64,000 nt of DNA from Coriobacteriaceae bacterium (GCA_030525945.1 JAUNDT010000005.1:1-64000); one strand, 5' to 3'. Shown: positions 52,544 to 62,094, counted from the stretch's first letter. The notes: generated by a model not told the origin, from the sequence alone. Numbers and translations are program-made.

Positions 52544-52851
52544 GGGTTACCGAGAAATCACCAGGCAGTTGGATTCCTCGTGTATCAAAGCGCGTATCGA
52601 ACCGCCAGGCACGCTGCGCACCTCATCGAGCATTTTGGTGCACCGACCCCAACAACCCATCCGATGGCGAGCTACCGTGAGCTCTGGAAGCCCTTTCCAC
52701 CCATAAAGTATGGATCTTTTATGGGTTGTGAAGGCGTCTCCATCTAGCTAGCTGCGAAAGACAGGTTTGTGGCAGACAAACAAGGACGCATGCCAGACGC
52801 GTTCTCGCTATGGTCCCCACAACTGTTTTTCTCAGGTGAGGGGTGGTAACG

Positions 52852-53832
52852 ATGACCAAAACCGTCACAAAGCAAAGGCTTCAAATCGCCGCTCAGCGCG
52901 CGAGTCTTTTGATCCCAGCGGACGCCGCAGAAAAACGAAGGCTCGACCGACTCGCTGCCAGCGGAGTCGTGTGCATGCCCTACCCCAAGGCCTACGCTCT
53001 CGCTGCTTGGTACTGCCAGCTCGACCCGCGAGCCCAAGCGCGCATGAAGCTCCAGGCTTCGCACGTGCTCCACCCCGCTTGGACATTTTGCCTGTACTCA
53101 GCGGCGATTGCGCACGGCCTGCAGGTTCCTCGGCCCCTACTCAGCCCGATTCACGTTTCCATTGCGCCCACGCACAGCAGGCGCAGGCAATCTGGATGTG
53201 TTGCCTGCCATATCTGCAAAGGGGATAGTCGCGTTCTCTCCGATGGCATTCCCTGCACCGACCTGCTGCAAACTCTGCTCGACTGCCTATGCGCCGCCGG
53301 ATTTCGCCATGGGCTAGCAATTGTCGACTCGGCGCTGCATTTCAGGCTAACTACCGTCGAAGAGCTGACCGCGTACTTCGATGCACATGGAAAGGGCAGG
53401 CGCGGCATTCAGCAGGCGCGCAAAACTCTCTCATACGCCGACGGCAGAAGCGACAACGGCGACGAGTCGATTGTGCGGGCGATTATCATCGAGCTTGGAT
53501 TTGAGGTTCCCGACCTGCAAGTTGAAGTTGAGGATCCCCTGCATCCGGGCATCATGAAGCGGGCGGACATGGGCTGGACGCTTCCCGATGGCCAAGTTGT
53601 ACTTGCCGAGCTCGACGGCCTGTCGAAATATCTTGCCACGGAAAAGGAGGCAACAAATGGCGGCGTTGAACATGTCGTCCAAGTCATGAGGGCAGAACGG
53701 CTGAGGGAATCTCACTTGAACCTGACAGGGGCGACGGTGCTGCGCTTTTCGTTCGCGCAAGCTCTCGATACCGAATATTTATTCAACTTGCTAACAGCCG
53801 CCGGCGTGCCATTGCGAGGAGTGCGGCGTTGA
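52852..53832 (+). CDS. AbiEi-like / DUF559-like predicted PD-(D/E)XK nuclease 2
   Basis: 326 residues, a clear paralogue of the protein at 31929-32948 (shared SAAIAHGL, TDLLQTLLDC, YADGRS, PDLQVEV). Nuclease-like residues: Glu205 (DESIVR), Asp239 (KRADMGW), Glu253 and Asp255 (AELDG), Lys259. ATG 52852 with AGGGGTGG upstream; a GTG at 52843 is less likely. The AAACTCGGTGCAC repeat clusters lie on both sides, about 310 nt upstream and 27 nt downstream, a different family from that around the first nuclease. Confidence 0.8.
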   Translation: MTKTVTKQRLQIAAQRASLLIPADAAEKRRLDRLAASGVVCMPYPKAYALAAWYCQLDPRAQARMKLQASHVLHPAWTFCLYSAAIAHGLQVPRPLLSPIHVSIAPTHSRRRQSGCVACHICKGDSRVLSDGIPCTDLLQTLLDCLCAAGFRHGLAIVDSALHFRLTTVEELTAYFDAHGKGRRGIQQARKTLSYADGRSDNGDESIVRAIIIELGFEVPDLQVEVEDPLHPGIMKRADMGWTLPDGQVVLAELDGLSKYLATEKEATNGGVEHVVQVMRAERLRESHLNLTGATVLRFSFAQALDTEYLFNLLTAAGVPLRGVRR

Positions 53833-53858
53833 GGTGTCAGGAAAGCAGAGTAGCCAGC

Positions 53859-53984
53859 CGCTGAAACTCGGTGCGCTTTCCGTAAACTCGGAGCACTCTC
53901 CGAAACTTGGAGCGCTTTTACACCGCTTTGGGCCTCTGTTGTGGTTAAAAAGCGCACCGACTTTTGAAAAGTGCTCTGAACTTA
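53859..53984. repeat. AAACTCGGTGCAC repeat cluster downstream of nuclease gene 2 (copy 2)
   Basis: Same layout as copy 1: three direct units (GCTGAAACTCGGTGCGC, GTAAACTCGGAGCAC, GAAACTTGGAGCGC), a loop with GCTTTGGG and GTGGTTAA, then two inverted units (AAGCGCACCGACTTTTGA, AAGTGCTCTGAACTT). Begins 27 nt after the nuclease stop. Besides this and the rubredoxin terminator, 53833-54406 shows no gene. Confidence 0.82.
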
Positions 53985-54226
53985 AGGACGATGCGAGGCA
54001 ATGGGAAAGGTCGGTGAATCGGCCAAGCAAGATTAGGACGGCTCGGGTTTTGAAGTATACCCGTGCGAGCCGTGAGAACCGTACGGCGGCGCAATGGGTC
54101 GTAATGGCAACTGAAAGCCTCATGCATGTCTTGGCCGCCCTCGTTTCTAAGGCACGAGAAAGGGCGGCTCGGTCGGAACCACGGCTTCGTCGACACAGCA
54201 CAAGGCACCGCGAGGCGAGCAAATAC

Positions 54227-54258
54227 AAAAAGGACGCTTCGTTGCCGAAGCGTCCTTT
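54227..54258 (-). terminator. Rubredoxin terminator
   Basis: On the minus strand AAAGGACGCTTCG (54246-54258) pairs with CGAAGCGTCCTTT (54229-54241) and TTTTT follows. About 150 nt beyond the rubredoxin stop. Confidence 0.75.
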
Positions 54259-54406
54259 GACGAGACAAAAGCTTAGTGCCGAATGGACTAGAGCCACATT
54301 CACTGAACCAACTCGAGGCCAATGGGGCAGGCGCGCGTCCTATGGGCGAGTCCTGCGCCAGTGAAGCGAACCCAGCGCCCTATCGCACAGCCGCGAAGAG
54401 TGCGAG

Positions 54407-54544
54407 TTACTCCTCGACGATCTCGAACTGGTCCGGGCCAACGCCGCACAGCGGGCAGACGTAATCCTCGGGCAGCTCAGGGGTGTCGACCTCGACCTCG
54501 TAGCCGCACACAACGCAAACGAACTTGTAAGTCTTGTCAGCCAT
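54407..54544 (-). CDS. Rubredoxin-like protein
   Basis: 45 residues with two iron-binding CxxC pairs (CVVCGY and CPLCGVG). Slightly shorter than usual rubredoxins (about 52). An electron carrier for oxygen or peroxide detoxification is typical in anaerobes. ATG at 54544 with AAAGGAG. Confidence 0.9.
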   Translation of the reverse strand: MADKTYKFVCVVCGYEVEVDTPELPEDYVCPLCGVGPDQFEIVEE

Positions 54545-54708
54545 GATGGCTCCTTTCGCAAGAGAGTGAACGTAGGATGAGTATACCCAAAATGCGCGCT
54601 GGAAAACTATATAGCGCGCGGCCAACTCATTCGACGCGAATATGTTACAAGAACTGTCTCCTATTAGCAAGAGCCGAAGTCATCACATGACAGGGACAGG
54701 CAGTTCCC

Positions 54709-55194
54709 TTACCGGCTTCGCTGCTTGAGGGCTCGGTCGATCTCGCGCTGCATATCGCGCTTGGCCATGTCCTCGCGCTTGTCGTAAAGCTTTTTGCCGC
54801 GCCCGAGACCGAGCAAAAGCTTCACGCGGCCGTCCTCGTTGAAATACAGCTCCAGCGGAACGAGCGCCACGCCGCGAACGCGCAGCTTGCCGTCGAGGTA
54901 GTCGATCTGCTTGCGATGAAGCAGCAGCTTGCGGCGGCGATCGGGGTCGCGGTTGAAGATCGACCCGTTGGAGTACGGGTGGATGTGCACGTTATGCAGC
55001 CAGCACTCACCGTTGCGGATGAGCGCGAAGGAGTCCGTGATCTGGCAAGCGCGCTCGCGCAGGCTGCGTACCTCGGTACCTGCAAGCTCAAGGCCGCACT
55101 CAAAGGTCTCGTCGATGAAGTACTCATGGTGAGCCGATCGATTCTTCGCGATGAGCTTCTTTTCCTTACGGGGCTTCGGGGCAAAACCGGCCAT
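54709..55194 (-). CDS. smpB: SsrA-binding protein SmpB
   Basis: 161 residues. Binds tmRNA and brings it to stalled ribosomes. Typical pieces: NRSAHHEYFIDETFECGLELAGTEV, NCxHI-like HNVHIHPYSNGSIFN, KLLLHRKQI, basic tail KLYDKREDMAKRDMQREIDRALKQ. ATG at 55194, 2 nt after the TPR gene. tmRNA itself was not found in the window. Confidence 0.96.
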   Translation of the reverse strand: MAGFAPKPRKEKKLIAKNRSAHHEYFIDETFECGLELAGTEVRSLRERACQITDSFALIRNGECWLHNVHIHPYSNGSIFNRDPDRRRKLLLHRKQIDYLDGKLRVRGVALVPLELYFNEDGRVKLLLGLGRGKKLYDKREDMAKRDMQREIDRALKQRSR

Positions 55195-55196
55195 AG

Positions 55197-56090
55197 CTAC
55201 TCCCCTTCCGCGTCGGACTCGGCACCGCGGGTGCGCGCCTCGCCGGCCACCTGCTCAAGCTCGGCATCGGACTCGCGGATAAGGCGAATGAGCGCCTCGC
55301 ATGCGGGCGCGCCGATGAGGTCGCGGGCGAGCAGCGTCAGGCGCGTGGCCTCGTTGCGATCGTCCTCAGCCGCGGCGTCCGTGGCGCACATGAGCAGGCA
55401 GACGGCGATCTCGGCATTGGCGCCCGTCGCCAGGCCCTCGGCCTCAACCGCGCCGTTCGCCTCGGCGTCCGCAACGCCTGTGAGCTCAGGATGCTCCTGG
55501 TCGATATGAGCCGCAAGCGCGGTGGCCGCGGGATCGTCGGCGCACGCGCGTATGGCCGCGCGCCGGCACCCTTCGGCCGCCAAGGGCTTCTCGGCGGCAA
55601 GGAAGAACTGGCCCAGATTGGCAAACGCACGCGACAGCGCCTGCGGCGTGGTGGCGCGCTCGAGCACCGATGCAGAGAGGGCCGCCCACTCCTGGATATT
55701 CCCCAGCGCGCGGAATACCTCGGCGAGATTCAGTCGGTGGGCGCAGTTCATGGGGTTCCAACGAACGGCCTGCTTAAGCGCATCACGCGCCGACTCGTAC
55801 TCCCCCTTTTGGATATAGACGTAGGCGAGGGCCGCATACAGCCGGTCGAAGGGTGCTTCGAGCTGCGTGAGCTCGCGCGGGTCTCGCTCAACACGGCGAT
55901 ATGCCAGGCGTTCGAAGGGCGTGGCGAAGCTGAACCACTGGCGCGCATCGGTCGCGATGCAAGCGGTGTCGGCGTACTCCCCCGCCTCCGCAGCAAGCTC
56001 CTCCAAAAGCACGCGCGCCGTCTCGAGCTCGCCCTCGGCAAGAAGATCCTCGGCGTAATCGATGTCGTAGGTCGCAATGGGCATTTCCAT
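55197..56090 (-). CDS. TPR-repeat protein
   Basis: 297 residues, unrecognised beyond tetratricopeptide-like repeats (about 85-190: FDRLYAALAYVYIQKGEYESARDALKQAV, then ALSRAFANLGQFFLAAEKPLAAEG). Mostly acidic with no signal peptide or membrane helix. ATG at 56090 with TAGGAGG. Sits between rnr and smpB, both of trans-translation and RNA decay, and is coupled to smpB. Confidence 0.75.
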   Translation of the reverse strand: MEMPIATYDIDYAEDLLAEGELETARVLLEELAAEAGEYADTACIATDARQWFSFATPFERLAYRRVERDPRELTQLEAPFDRLYAALAYVYIQKGEYESARDALKQAVRWNPMNCAHRLNLAEVFRALGNIQEWAALSASVLERATTPQALSRAFANLGQFFLAAEKPLAAEGCRRAAIRACADDPAATALAAHIDQEHPELTGVADAEANGAVEAEGLATGANAEIAVCLLMCATDAAAEDDRNEATRLTLLARDLIGAPACEALIRLIRESDAELEQVAGEARTRGAESDAEGE

Positions 56091-56201
56091 AATGTCCTCC
56101 TAAATAAGAGTCGAAGCTCAAGTGTAGCGCAGGACGAGCGGGCGGATCGCAACGGCTGGGCAAGCCGCGGCCGCCAAAGGAGACGCAGGACGCGCGGGTG
56201 G

Positions 56202-58403
56202 CTACCGTGCCGCCTCCTCGAGATGAATGAGCTTGAAGTCGAGGTGCCCCCTCAGCACGTTGACGGACGCGACCTCCACGATCACACGGGCGCCCAGTTC
56301 AACCACCGTGCCCGTGGACTCACCCACCAACCGCAGGCGGATATCGTCGTAATCCCACCACTCGTTTCCGAGCGCCGCCATGCGAATGAGCCCTTCGGCG
56401 CCCGTTTCGTCCAGGCGCACGAACGCACCCATGTCCGAGATCCACGACACGGCGCCCGTAAAGCGCTCGCCTATGCGGCCGGCGAAATACTGTGCGACCT
56501 TGACCTTTTGGGAAGCCATGGCCGCGGCATCGGCGTCACGCTCATTCGCGCTCGCCTGACGGCAAATCTGCGGGCAGATCTGTGTAAGAGCCTGCGGGCC
56601 CTTGCCGATAAGTTCCGGCGCGCGCAAGGCGGCTTCCCGCTTGCCGAGCTCGCGTTTGGCGAGCGCCCATTTGAGCACGCGATGCACCACGAGGTCCGGG
56701 TACCGGCGAATGGGGCTCGTGAAGTGGCAGTATGCCCGCGCACCCAAGGCGTAGTGGCCGCCGTTCTCCGAGCGATACGTGGCGCGCTGCTGAGCGCGCA
56801 GCAGCAATGCGTTTACCAAGGGCGCCAAAGGCGTGCCGTGCGCATCGGCGATGGCCGCCGCCATGGCACGGGGCTCTCCCGCCATGATGCCCACCGCCAG
56901 GCCGCCGTCGATCGCGCCGAGCTCGACGAGTGTTTTCGCCGCCGCGGCAAGCGTGTCGGGCGACGGCTCCTCATGCACGCGATACGCGGCGGAAAGACCC
57001 CGGTCGGACAGGAACTCGGCAACGCATTCGTTCGCAAGCAGCATGGCCTCCTCAACGAGACTCGTCGCAGCACTGCGCTCGCGCGTAACGATATCGACCG
57101 GAAGGCCCTCCTCATCCAATAAGACGTGCACCTCAGGCGTATCGAAGTCGATGGACCCGCGCTTGCGGCGAATCTCGCGGCGCGCCTGCGCGAGAGCGTC
57201 AGCGTTTTTAAGGAAGGCGACGAGGTCCACGCCGCAAGCCTGGGCGGCCTCTACTGCCGCACGGGCGCGCTGGAGCGTCGCACCAGCCGTGGGTGAAGAC
57301 TCGGGGTGAGGCGCGGTGGACTGGGACGCAGCGTGGTCCGCCGCGGAAGAATTCCCGCCGCGAGAATCAGAAGCGGCAATGCCCTCAGTTGACACATCCG
57401 CCGCAGCTGCGTCCTCAAGCAGCGCATCGGCCGCCCCGTAGTCCATGCGAACCCGCGAGCGAATCACGCTCGGATACGCCTCGTAGGCGCGCACCCGGCC
57501 TTTGGCATCGAGCTCGATATCGACCGTGAACGCAAGGCGGTCCTCATCGGGGCGCAGGGAGCACAGGTCGTTGCAAAGCCGCTCGGGCAGCATGGGCAGC
57601 ACGCGGTCGGCGAGATACACGCTCGTCGAGCGGCGACGGGCCTCGAGGTCAATCGCGCTTTCCCAGGAAACGTAATGCGAGACGTCCGCGATATGCACCC
57701 CGAGCATCCATCCGCCACGCACCGTGCGCGTCACCGAAATTGCATCGTCAAAGTCGCGCGCGTCAACCGGGTCAATGGTAAGGAGGAATCGGTCGCGGAT
57801 GTCGCGGCGCAGCGGATCCTTGAGCGCCTCATCCACATCGACACGCAGGTCCTCGGCCTCCTCGATAGCCGCGCACGGATAGCCGTCCGTAAGCCCGTAG
57901 CGTGCCATGATGCATTCAATGCCGAGGCTCGGCTCGTGCGCGTCGCCAATACGGCGCTCGATCGTAACAACACCCGACTCAGTGCGCGAGGGATACTCGA
58001 CAATCCGCGCGGCGACGATGTCACCGGGCTGGACTTTCAGGCGATTGGGCGAGTCATCGGAAGGAAGCACGAAGAAATCCTGCTTGATGCGCGTGTCAAG
58101 CGGGCGAATCGCCCCCAAGGGGCCCGCCGGCTCGAAGGTGCCCACGAGCGCCGCCGTGGCACGCTCGATAACGTGCTCGACCACTGCCCGCCGCTGGCCC
58201 CCACGGCCGCGATGCAGACTCACATACACGCGGTCTCCCGGCATGACCTCGCGCATCGAACGCGATCCCAGACGATACACGCCCTCCGCTGTCTCGACCT
58301 CCGCGCGTGCATCGTACACGCGCACCGTGCCCGTGAGACCCGGCAAGCGCCTGGAGCGAGCAGGTCCGCGGCGTCCACCCCGCGAGTGATTTCTTCTTCC
58401 CAT
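56202..58403 (-). CDS. rnr: Ribonuclease R
   Basis: 733-residue 3'-5' exoribonuclease. Catalytic RNB domain with TIDPVDARDFDDAIS and GWMLGVHIADVSHYV; C-terminal S1 domain (GAVSWISDMGAFVRLDE). About residues 355-405, inside RNB, an Ser/Ala/Asp-rich insert lies between the GAADALLEDA and AAVEAAQ helices. ATG at 58403 with GAAAGGA. Gene order rnr-TPR-smpB matches known pairing of RNase R with trans-translation. Confidence 0.93.
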   Translation of the reverse strand: MGRRNHSRGGRRGPARSRRLPGLTGTVRVYDARAEVETAEGVYRLGSRSMREVMPGDRVYVSLHRGRGGQRRAVVEHVIERATAALVGTFEPAGPLGAIRPLDTRIKQDFFVLPSDDSPNRLKVQPGDIVAARIVEYPSRTESGVVTIERRIGDAHEPSLGIECIMARYGLTDGYPCAAIEEAEDLRVDVDEALKDPLRRDIRDRFLLTIDPVDARDFDDAISVTRTVRGGWMLGVHIADVSHYVSWESAIDLEARRRSTSVYLADRVLPMLPERLCNDLCSLRPDEDRLAFTVDIELDAKGRVRAYEAYPSVIRSRVRMDYGAADALLEDAAAADVSTEGIAASDSRGGNSSAADHAASQSTAPHPESSPTAGATLQRARAAVEAAQACGVDLVAFLKNADALAQARREIRRKRGSIDFDTPEVHVLLDEEGLPVDIVTRERSAATSLVEEAMLLANECVAEFLSDRGLSAAYRVHEEPSPDTLAAAAKTLVELGAIDGGLAVGIMAGEPRAMAAAIADAHGTPLAPLVNALLLRAQQRATYRSENGGHYALGARAYCHFTSPIRRYPDLVVHRVLKWALAKRELGKREAALRAPELIGKGPQALTQICPQICRQASANERDADAAAMASQKVKVAQYFAGRIGERFTGAVSWISDMGAFVRLDETGAEGLIRMAALGNEWWDYDDIRLRLVGESTGTVVELGARVIVEVASVNVLRGHLDFKLIHLEEAAR

Positions 58404-58533
58404 GCATTCCTTTCTCGATGGATGCAACGGCCCCTGCCAGCGCATCCGTTTGTCAACAGGCACTCTTATACCCACTTCGGCCTACATGCCCACCTTGGCC
58501 AACATGCCACACCGTGGAAGGCGGCGAACGCAA

Positions 58534-58618
58534 CTCAAACTCGGTGCACCTTTCGACCATTTCGCAGCGGCAAAGCGGTTCAAAAGTGCACCGAGTTTCA
58601 GGCAGTGCTCCGGGTTTC
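58534..58618. repeat. AAACTCGGTGCAC repeat cluster (copy 3, no nuclease nearby)
   Basis: One direct unit (CTCAAACTCGGTGCACCTTT), a loop with AGCGGCAAAGCGGTT, and two inverted units (AAAAGTGCACCGAGTTTCAG; AGTGCTCCGGGTTT). Lies between ftsX and rnr with no nuclease gene beside it. The remainder of 58404-58811 holds only the ftsX terminator. Confidence 0.82.
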
Positions 58619-58736
58619 GCCTTCGGCAACCGAGCGCTCGGCCCGCGCGCAAGAGCTCGATCCGCGAAAAAACTATCTGCAGGCAAATGCTCGGCCAGCG
58701 CGATAACCTCCTCCTACATGACACCTCCCGCGCACG

Positions 58737-58779
58737 CAAAAACGGCGCTGCAGCCACTCGTTACAGGCTGCAGCGCCGT
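58737..58779 (-). terminator. ftsX terminator
   Basis: 14-bp arms ACGGCGCTGCAGCC (58766-58779 against 58742-58755) followed on the minus strand by TTTTT. Confidence 0.92.
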
Positions 58780-58811
58780 CATGCGCGATTTGGCTCTGTC
58801 TCGTTCGAGCT

Positions 58812-59759
58812 CTACACCTTGAGGTAGCGCCTCATGGCGATTGCGGAGCCGAACAGGCCGATGAGCACGCCGAGCAGTGCGAGCGCACCGTAGGTCGCCA
58901 GGTAAATCTCAACCGGCACGTTGAAGCTCATCCAGCTGATGCCCTCGGAAACCTTGGGCAGCACGGTGTTGCGCAGCACTTCGAGCACGCCGATCGAGCA
59001 CAGGGCGCCCAGAAGCGCCTGCAGCACGCCCTCAGTCACAAACGGCCCGCGGATGAAGCCGTTGGACGCGCCCACCAAGCGCATGATGGCGATCTCGCGA
59101 CGACGCGCGGTGATGGACAGGCGAATGGTGTTGTTGATGAAGATGAACGCGACGAACGTCAGCAGACCCACGAGCACCACAGCGGCAATGCGGATGTAGT
59201 TCGTGAGCTGGAAGAGGCGAGAAACCTCCTCTTGGCCGTAACGCACGTTCTCGGCCACATCGGCGTCCTTGTCGTCGACCTCGACGTCGGCGTCGTCAAC
59301 AATCTTGCGGAAGTCGTCGTCGGCCTTGATCTTGGCAGCCATGTCCTCAACCTGAGACGGGTCCTCCATCTCGATGCGGAAAGAACGCGGAAGCGGGTTC
59401 TGGCCGTCCAGGGCGGAGAGCGTGTCGTCGGCGTTGTTGGAGATGGAGGAGCGGTACTCCTTGAGGGCGTCATCCTTAGTTACAAAGCCGACGCTCTTGA
59501 CGTTGTCCATATCCTTGAGCTTGTCGGCGTAGTCCTCGATGTCCTCATCGGCGGCCTCGTCGGAGATGTAAGCCTGGATCGTGACCTGGTCCTCGATGGT
59601 GCCGATGGCGGAGTTGATCATCACGGACCCCACGATAAACAGGCCGATGATGAACAGGGACAGGAAGATGGTGATAACCGCGCCGAACGACGTGGTCCAA
59701 TTGCGGAAGAAGTGGCGGAAGGCCTCCTTGATGGAGTAGCCCAGATTAGAGAACGCCAT
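58812..59759 (-). CDS. ftsX: Cell-division protein FtsX
   Basis: 315-residue membrane protein, four helices: one at about 25-47, then an extracellular domain (about 48-190), and three near 205-230, 250-275 and 285-310. Works with FtsE to activate wall hydrolases at the septum. Start ATG 59759 overlaps the ftsE stop by 14 nt; the ribosome site (GGGGAGG) is unusually distant, 12 nt. Confidence 0.95.
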   Translation of the reverse strand: MAFSNLGYSIKEAFRHFFRNWTTSFGAVITIFLSLFIIGLFIVGSVMINSAIGTIEDQVTIQAYISDEAADEDIEDYADKLKDMDNVKSVGFVTKDDALKEYRSSISNNADDTLSALDGQNPLPRSFRIEMEDPSQVEDMAAKIKADDDFRKIVDDADVEVDDKDADVAENVRYGQEEVSRLFQLTNYIRIAAVVLVGLLTFVAFIFINNTIRLSITARRREIAIMRLVGASNGFIRGPFVTEGVLQALLGALCSIGVLEVLRNTVLPKVSEGISWMSFNVPVEIYLATYGALALLGVLIGLFGSAIAMRRYLKV

Positions 59760-60870
59760 AGTTGCCGTAGCCTCCCCTCTCTTGGTCACGGATCACACGG
59801 CCGCCCTCGAGGGCGATAACGCGACGGTGCATGGAGTCGACCATCTCGCGGTCGTGCGTGGCCACGATCACGGTCGTACCGGTGCGGTTAATGCGCTCGA
59901 GCAGCTTCATGATGCCCAGCGAGATAGCCGGGTCGAGGTTGCCCGTAGGCTCGTCGCAGATGAGCAACGGCGGGCGGTTCACCATGGCACGGGCCACGGA
60001 AACGCGCTGCTGCTCGCCGCCGGAGAGCTGATCGGGCAGGGAGTCCATCTGCTCGGCCAGACCGACCAGACGCAGCACCTCGGGCACCTGAGCCTTAATG
60101 ACAGCCTTGGGCTTGCCGATGCACTGCAGGGCGAAGGCCACGTTCTCGTACGCCGTGCGGTTGGGCAGGAGCTTGTAGTCCTGGAACACGGCGCCGATCT
60201 GACGGCGAAGGAACGGGATCTTGCGATTCTTGATCTTCATGAGATCCTGGCCGGCGACCATCACGCGACCACTCGTGGGCTTGACGTTGCGCAGCATGGT
60301 GTTGAGCAGCGTGGTCTTGCCGGAGCCGGAATGGCCGACGAGGAAGACGAACTCGCCCGGGTAGATCTCGAGATTGATGTCGTCGAGCGCGGGCTTGTTG
60401 GGCTGAGCCGGATAGATCTTGGTCACGTGCTCCATGAGGATCACGGGCTCGACGCCCGCCTCGCGCGCCTGCTGGGCGCGGGAATCCTCAACAGGTGCGA
60501 ACACCGTGGTGAAGTCCGGGTTTGCCAGGGCGGCGTTGAGGTCGGCGACCTCCTCGGCCTGGTCGGGCGTGACCTCGGGCATGGGAGCCGGGGCGTCCAT
60601 GGGCGACGGAACGCTCACGGGCGCGGCGGCCGGCGCATCGGGCGAGGGCACATTGAACAAAGGATTAGCCGCAGCGTGCTGAGCAGGCTGGGCATCGGAT
60701 GCGAAGGCATCGCTGCCGAATACGGCAGAAGAGGGCTGCGGGACGGGCTGCTCGAACAGACGGTCCTGCACCTCGGGAGAAAGAGCGGCGTGTGCCGGCG
60801 CGGATGCGGCGGATGGCGACACCTGCGGCGTTGCCGGCTCGTCTCCGGGCGTACGGAAGTGGTTACCCAC
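59746..60870 (-). CDS. ftsE: Cell-division ATPase FtsE with 141-residue N-terminal extension
   Basis: 374 residues. The ATPase domain begins at about 142 (VILMEHVTKIYP) with Walker A GHSGSGKT, signature LSGGEQQRVSVAR and DEPTGNLDP. The first 141 residues are Pro/Ala-rich and acidic, apparently disordered. GTG at 60870 has AAGGAG 7 nt upstream, which supports that start. Normal FtsE is about 220-230 residues. Confidence 0.94.
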   Translation of the reverse strand: MGNHFRTPGDEPATPQVSPSAASAPAHAALSPEVQDRLFEQPVPQPSSAVFGSDAFASDAQPAQHAAANPLFNVPSPDAPAAAPVSVPSPMDAPAPMPEVTPDQAEEVADLNAALANPDFTTVFAPVEDSRAQQAREAGVEPVILMEHVTKIYPAQPNKPALDDINLEIYPGEFVFLVGHSGSGKTTLLNTMLRNVKPTSGRVMVAGQDLMKIKNRKIPFLRRQIGAVFQDYKLLPNRTAYENVAFALQCIGKPKAVIKAQVPEVLRLVGLAEQMDSLPDQLSGGEQQRVSVARAMVNRPPLLICDEPTGNLDPAISLGIMKLLERINRTGTTVIVATHDREMVDSMHRRVIALEGGRVIRDQERGGYGNYGVL

Positions 60871-60963
60871 TAGTAGCTCCTTAGAGTCGTGCGTTTAAAC
60901 TACAGACGCAGATTATTGTACCAAGCCCGCGGCGCTGCCACACAAGCAACACGCGCCCAGCGT

Positions 60964-62094
60964 CTACTCCCCCGCCTTGCTCCAACGGTGGTAGCCGATA
61001 ACGAACGGGTCGAGGTCGCCGTCCTCGAGCACGGAATCGACGTTGCTCGTCTCCACGCCGGTGCGCAAATCCTTGACCATCTGGTAAGGGTAGAGCACAT
61101 AGCTGCGGATCTGGTTGCCAAAGCCGATCTCGGTCTTGGGGCCTCGAATCTCGTCGAGCGTCTCGGCTCGCTTTTCGAGCTCAAGCTCATACAGGCGCGC
61201 CTTCAGAATCTGCATGCAGGCGGCTTTGTTCTGAATCTGGCTGCGCTCGTTTTGGCACGTCACCACAATGCCCGTGGGGATATGCGTGACGCGCACCGCG
61301 GAGTCGGTGGTGTTGACGCCCTGGCCGCCGGGGCCGCTGGCGTGATACACGTCCACACGGATGTCGTCGGGGTTGACCTCGATTTCTATGTCGTCGGGCA
61401 GCACGGGGATGACCTCGACGCCGGCGAACGTGGTCTGGCGGCGCTTCTTGGCATCCGTGGGAGAGATGCGCACCAGACGGTGCACGCCCGCCTCAGCGCG
61501 GAGCATGCCGAACGCGTCCTTACCCTCCACCGTGATGGTCGCGCGGTCGATGCCGATAACCTCGGCGGCCGGGCAATCGTTGACCGTGACCTTCCAGCCG
61601 CGGCGCGCGAAGTACTTCATGTACATCTTGAACAGCATGAAGGTCCAGTCCTGGGCCTCCAGGCCACCCTGGCCGGGCTTGATGGACAAAATGGCGCTGC
61701 CGTGGTCGAACTCGCCGGTAAACCAGCTCGAGAGCTCCATCTCATCGATCAGGCGCATGAGCTCCGAGGCCGCGGAGGCCGCCTCAGACAGGAACTCGGC
61801 GCCGTCTTCGGAGCCGAGCTCGGAAGCGAGCTCGAGCGCCGCGTGAGCGTCGGACAGCAACGCATGGGCGCGGTCGACGGTCTCAACGCGGTCTTTAACC
61901 TGCGCGAGCTCGGCCATGTGGGCGCGGGCAGCATCGGCGTCGTCCCAAAACCCGGGCGCGGCGCTCGCCTCCTCGAGCTCGCCCACGCGCCCGCGGGCCT
62001 CCTCGATATGCAGGTAGGACTCGACCTCGCCCAAACGCGCGGCGAGCGCGTCCAAATCGGACGCGCCCGCAAACGTCATCGCATCAGATGCCAT
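60964..62094 (-). CDS. prfB: Peptide chain release factor 2
   Basis: 376 residues. GGQ at 256-258 releases the peptide. The stop-codon recognition tripeptide reads SPT (211-213) where most RF2 proteins have SPF. The reading frame is continuous from ATG 62094; the +1 frameshift site found in many prfB genes is not present. It overlaps secA by one base (TAATG). Confidence 0.93.
   Translation of the reverse strand: MASDAMTFAGASDLDALAARLGEVESYLHIEEARGRVGELEEASAAPGFWDDADAARAHMAELAQVKDRVETVDRAHALLSDAHAALELASELGSEDGAEFLSEAASAASELMRLIDEMELSSWFTGEFDHGSAILSIKPGQGGLEAQDWTFMLFKMYMKYFARRGWKVTVNDCPAAEVIGIDRATITVEGKDAFGMLRAEAGVHRLVRISPTDAKKRRQTTFAGVEVIPVLPDDIEIEVNPDDIRVDVYHASGPGGQGVNTTDSAVRVTHIPTGIVVTCQNERSQIQNKAACMQILKARLYELELEKRAETLDEIRGPKTEIGFGNQIRSYVLYPYQMVKDLRTGVETSNVDSVLEDGDLDPFVIGYHRWSKAGE

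Noticed and set aside
53791..54303. 170-residue minus-strand reading frame
   Set aside because: It crosses a repeat cluster and a terminator hairpin and has no ribosome site or recognisable family.
54545..54708. tmRNA gene next to smpB
   Set aside because: Far too short for tmRNA and lacks tRNA-like ends or a tag-coding segment.
61900..62094. Programmed +1 frameshift in prfB
   Set aside because: The reading frame runs through the usual site without a TGA, so no frameshift is needed.
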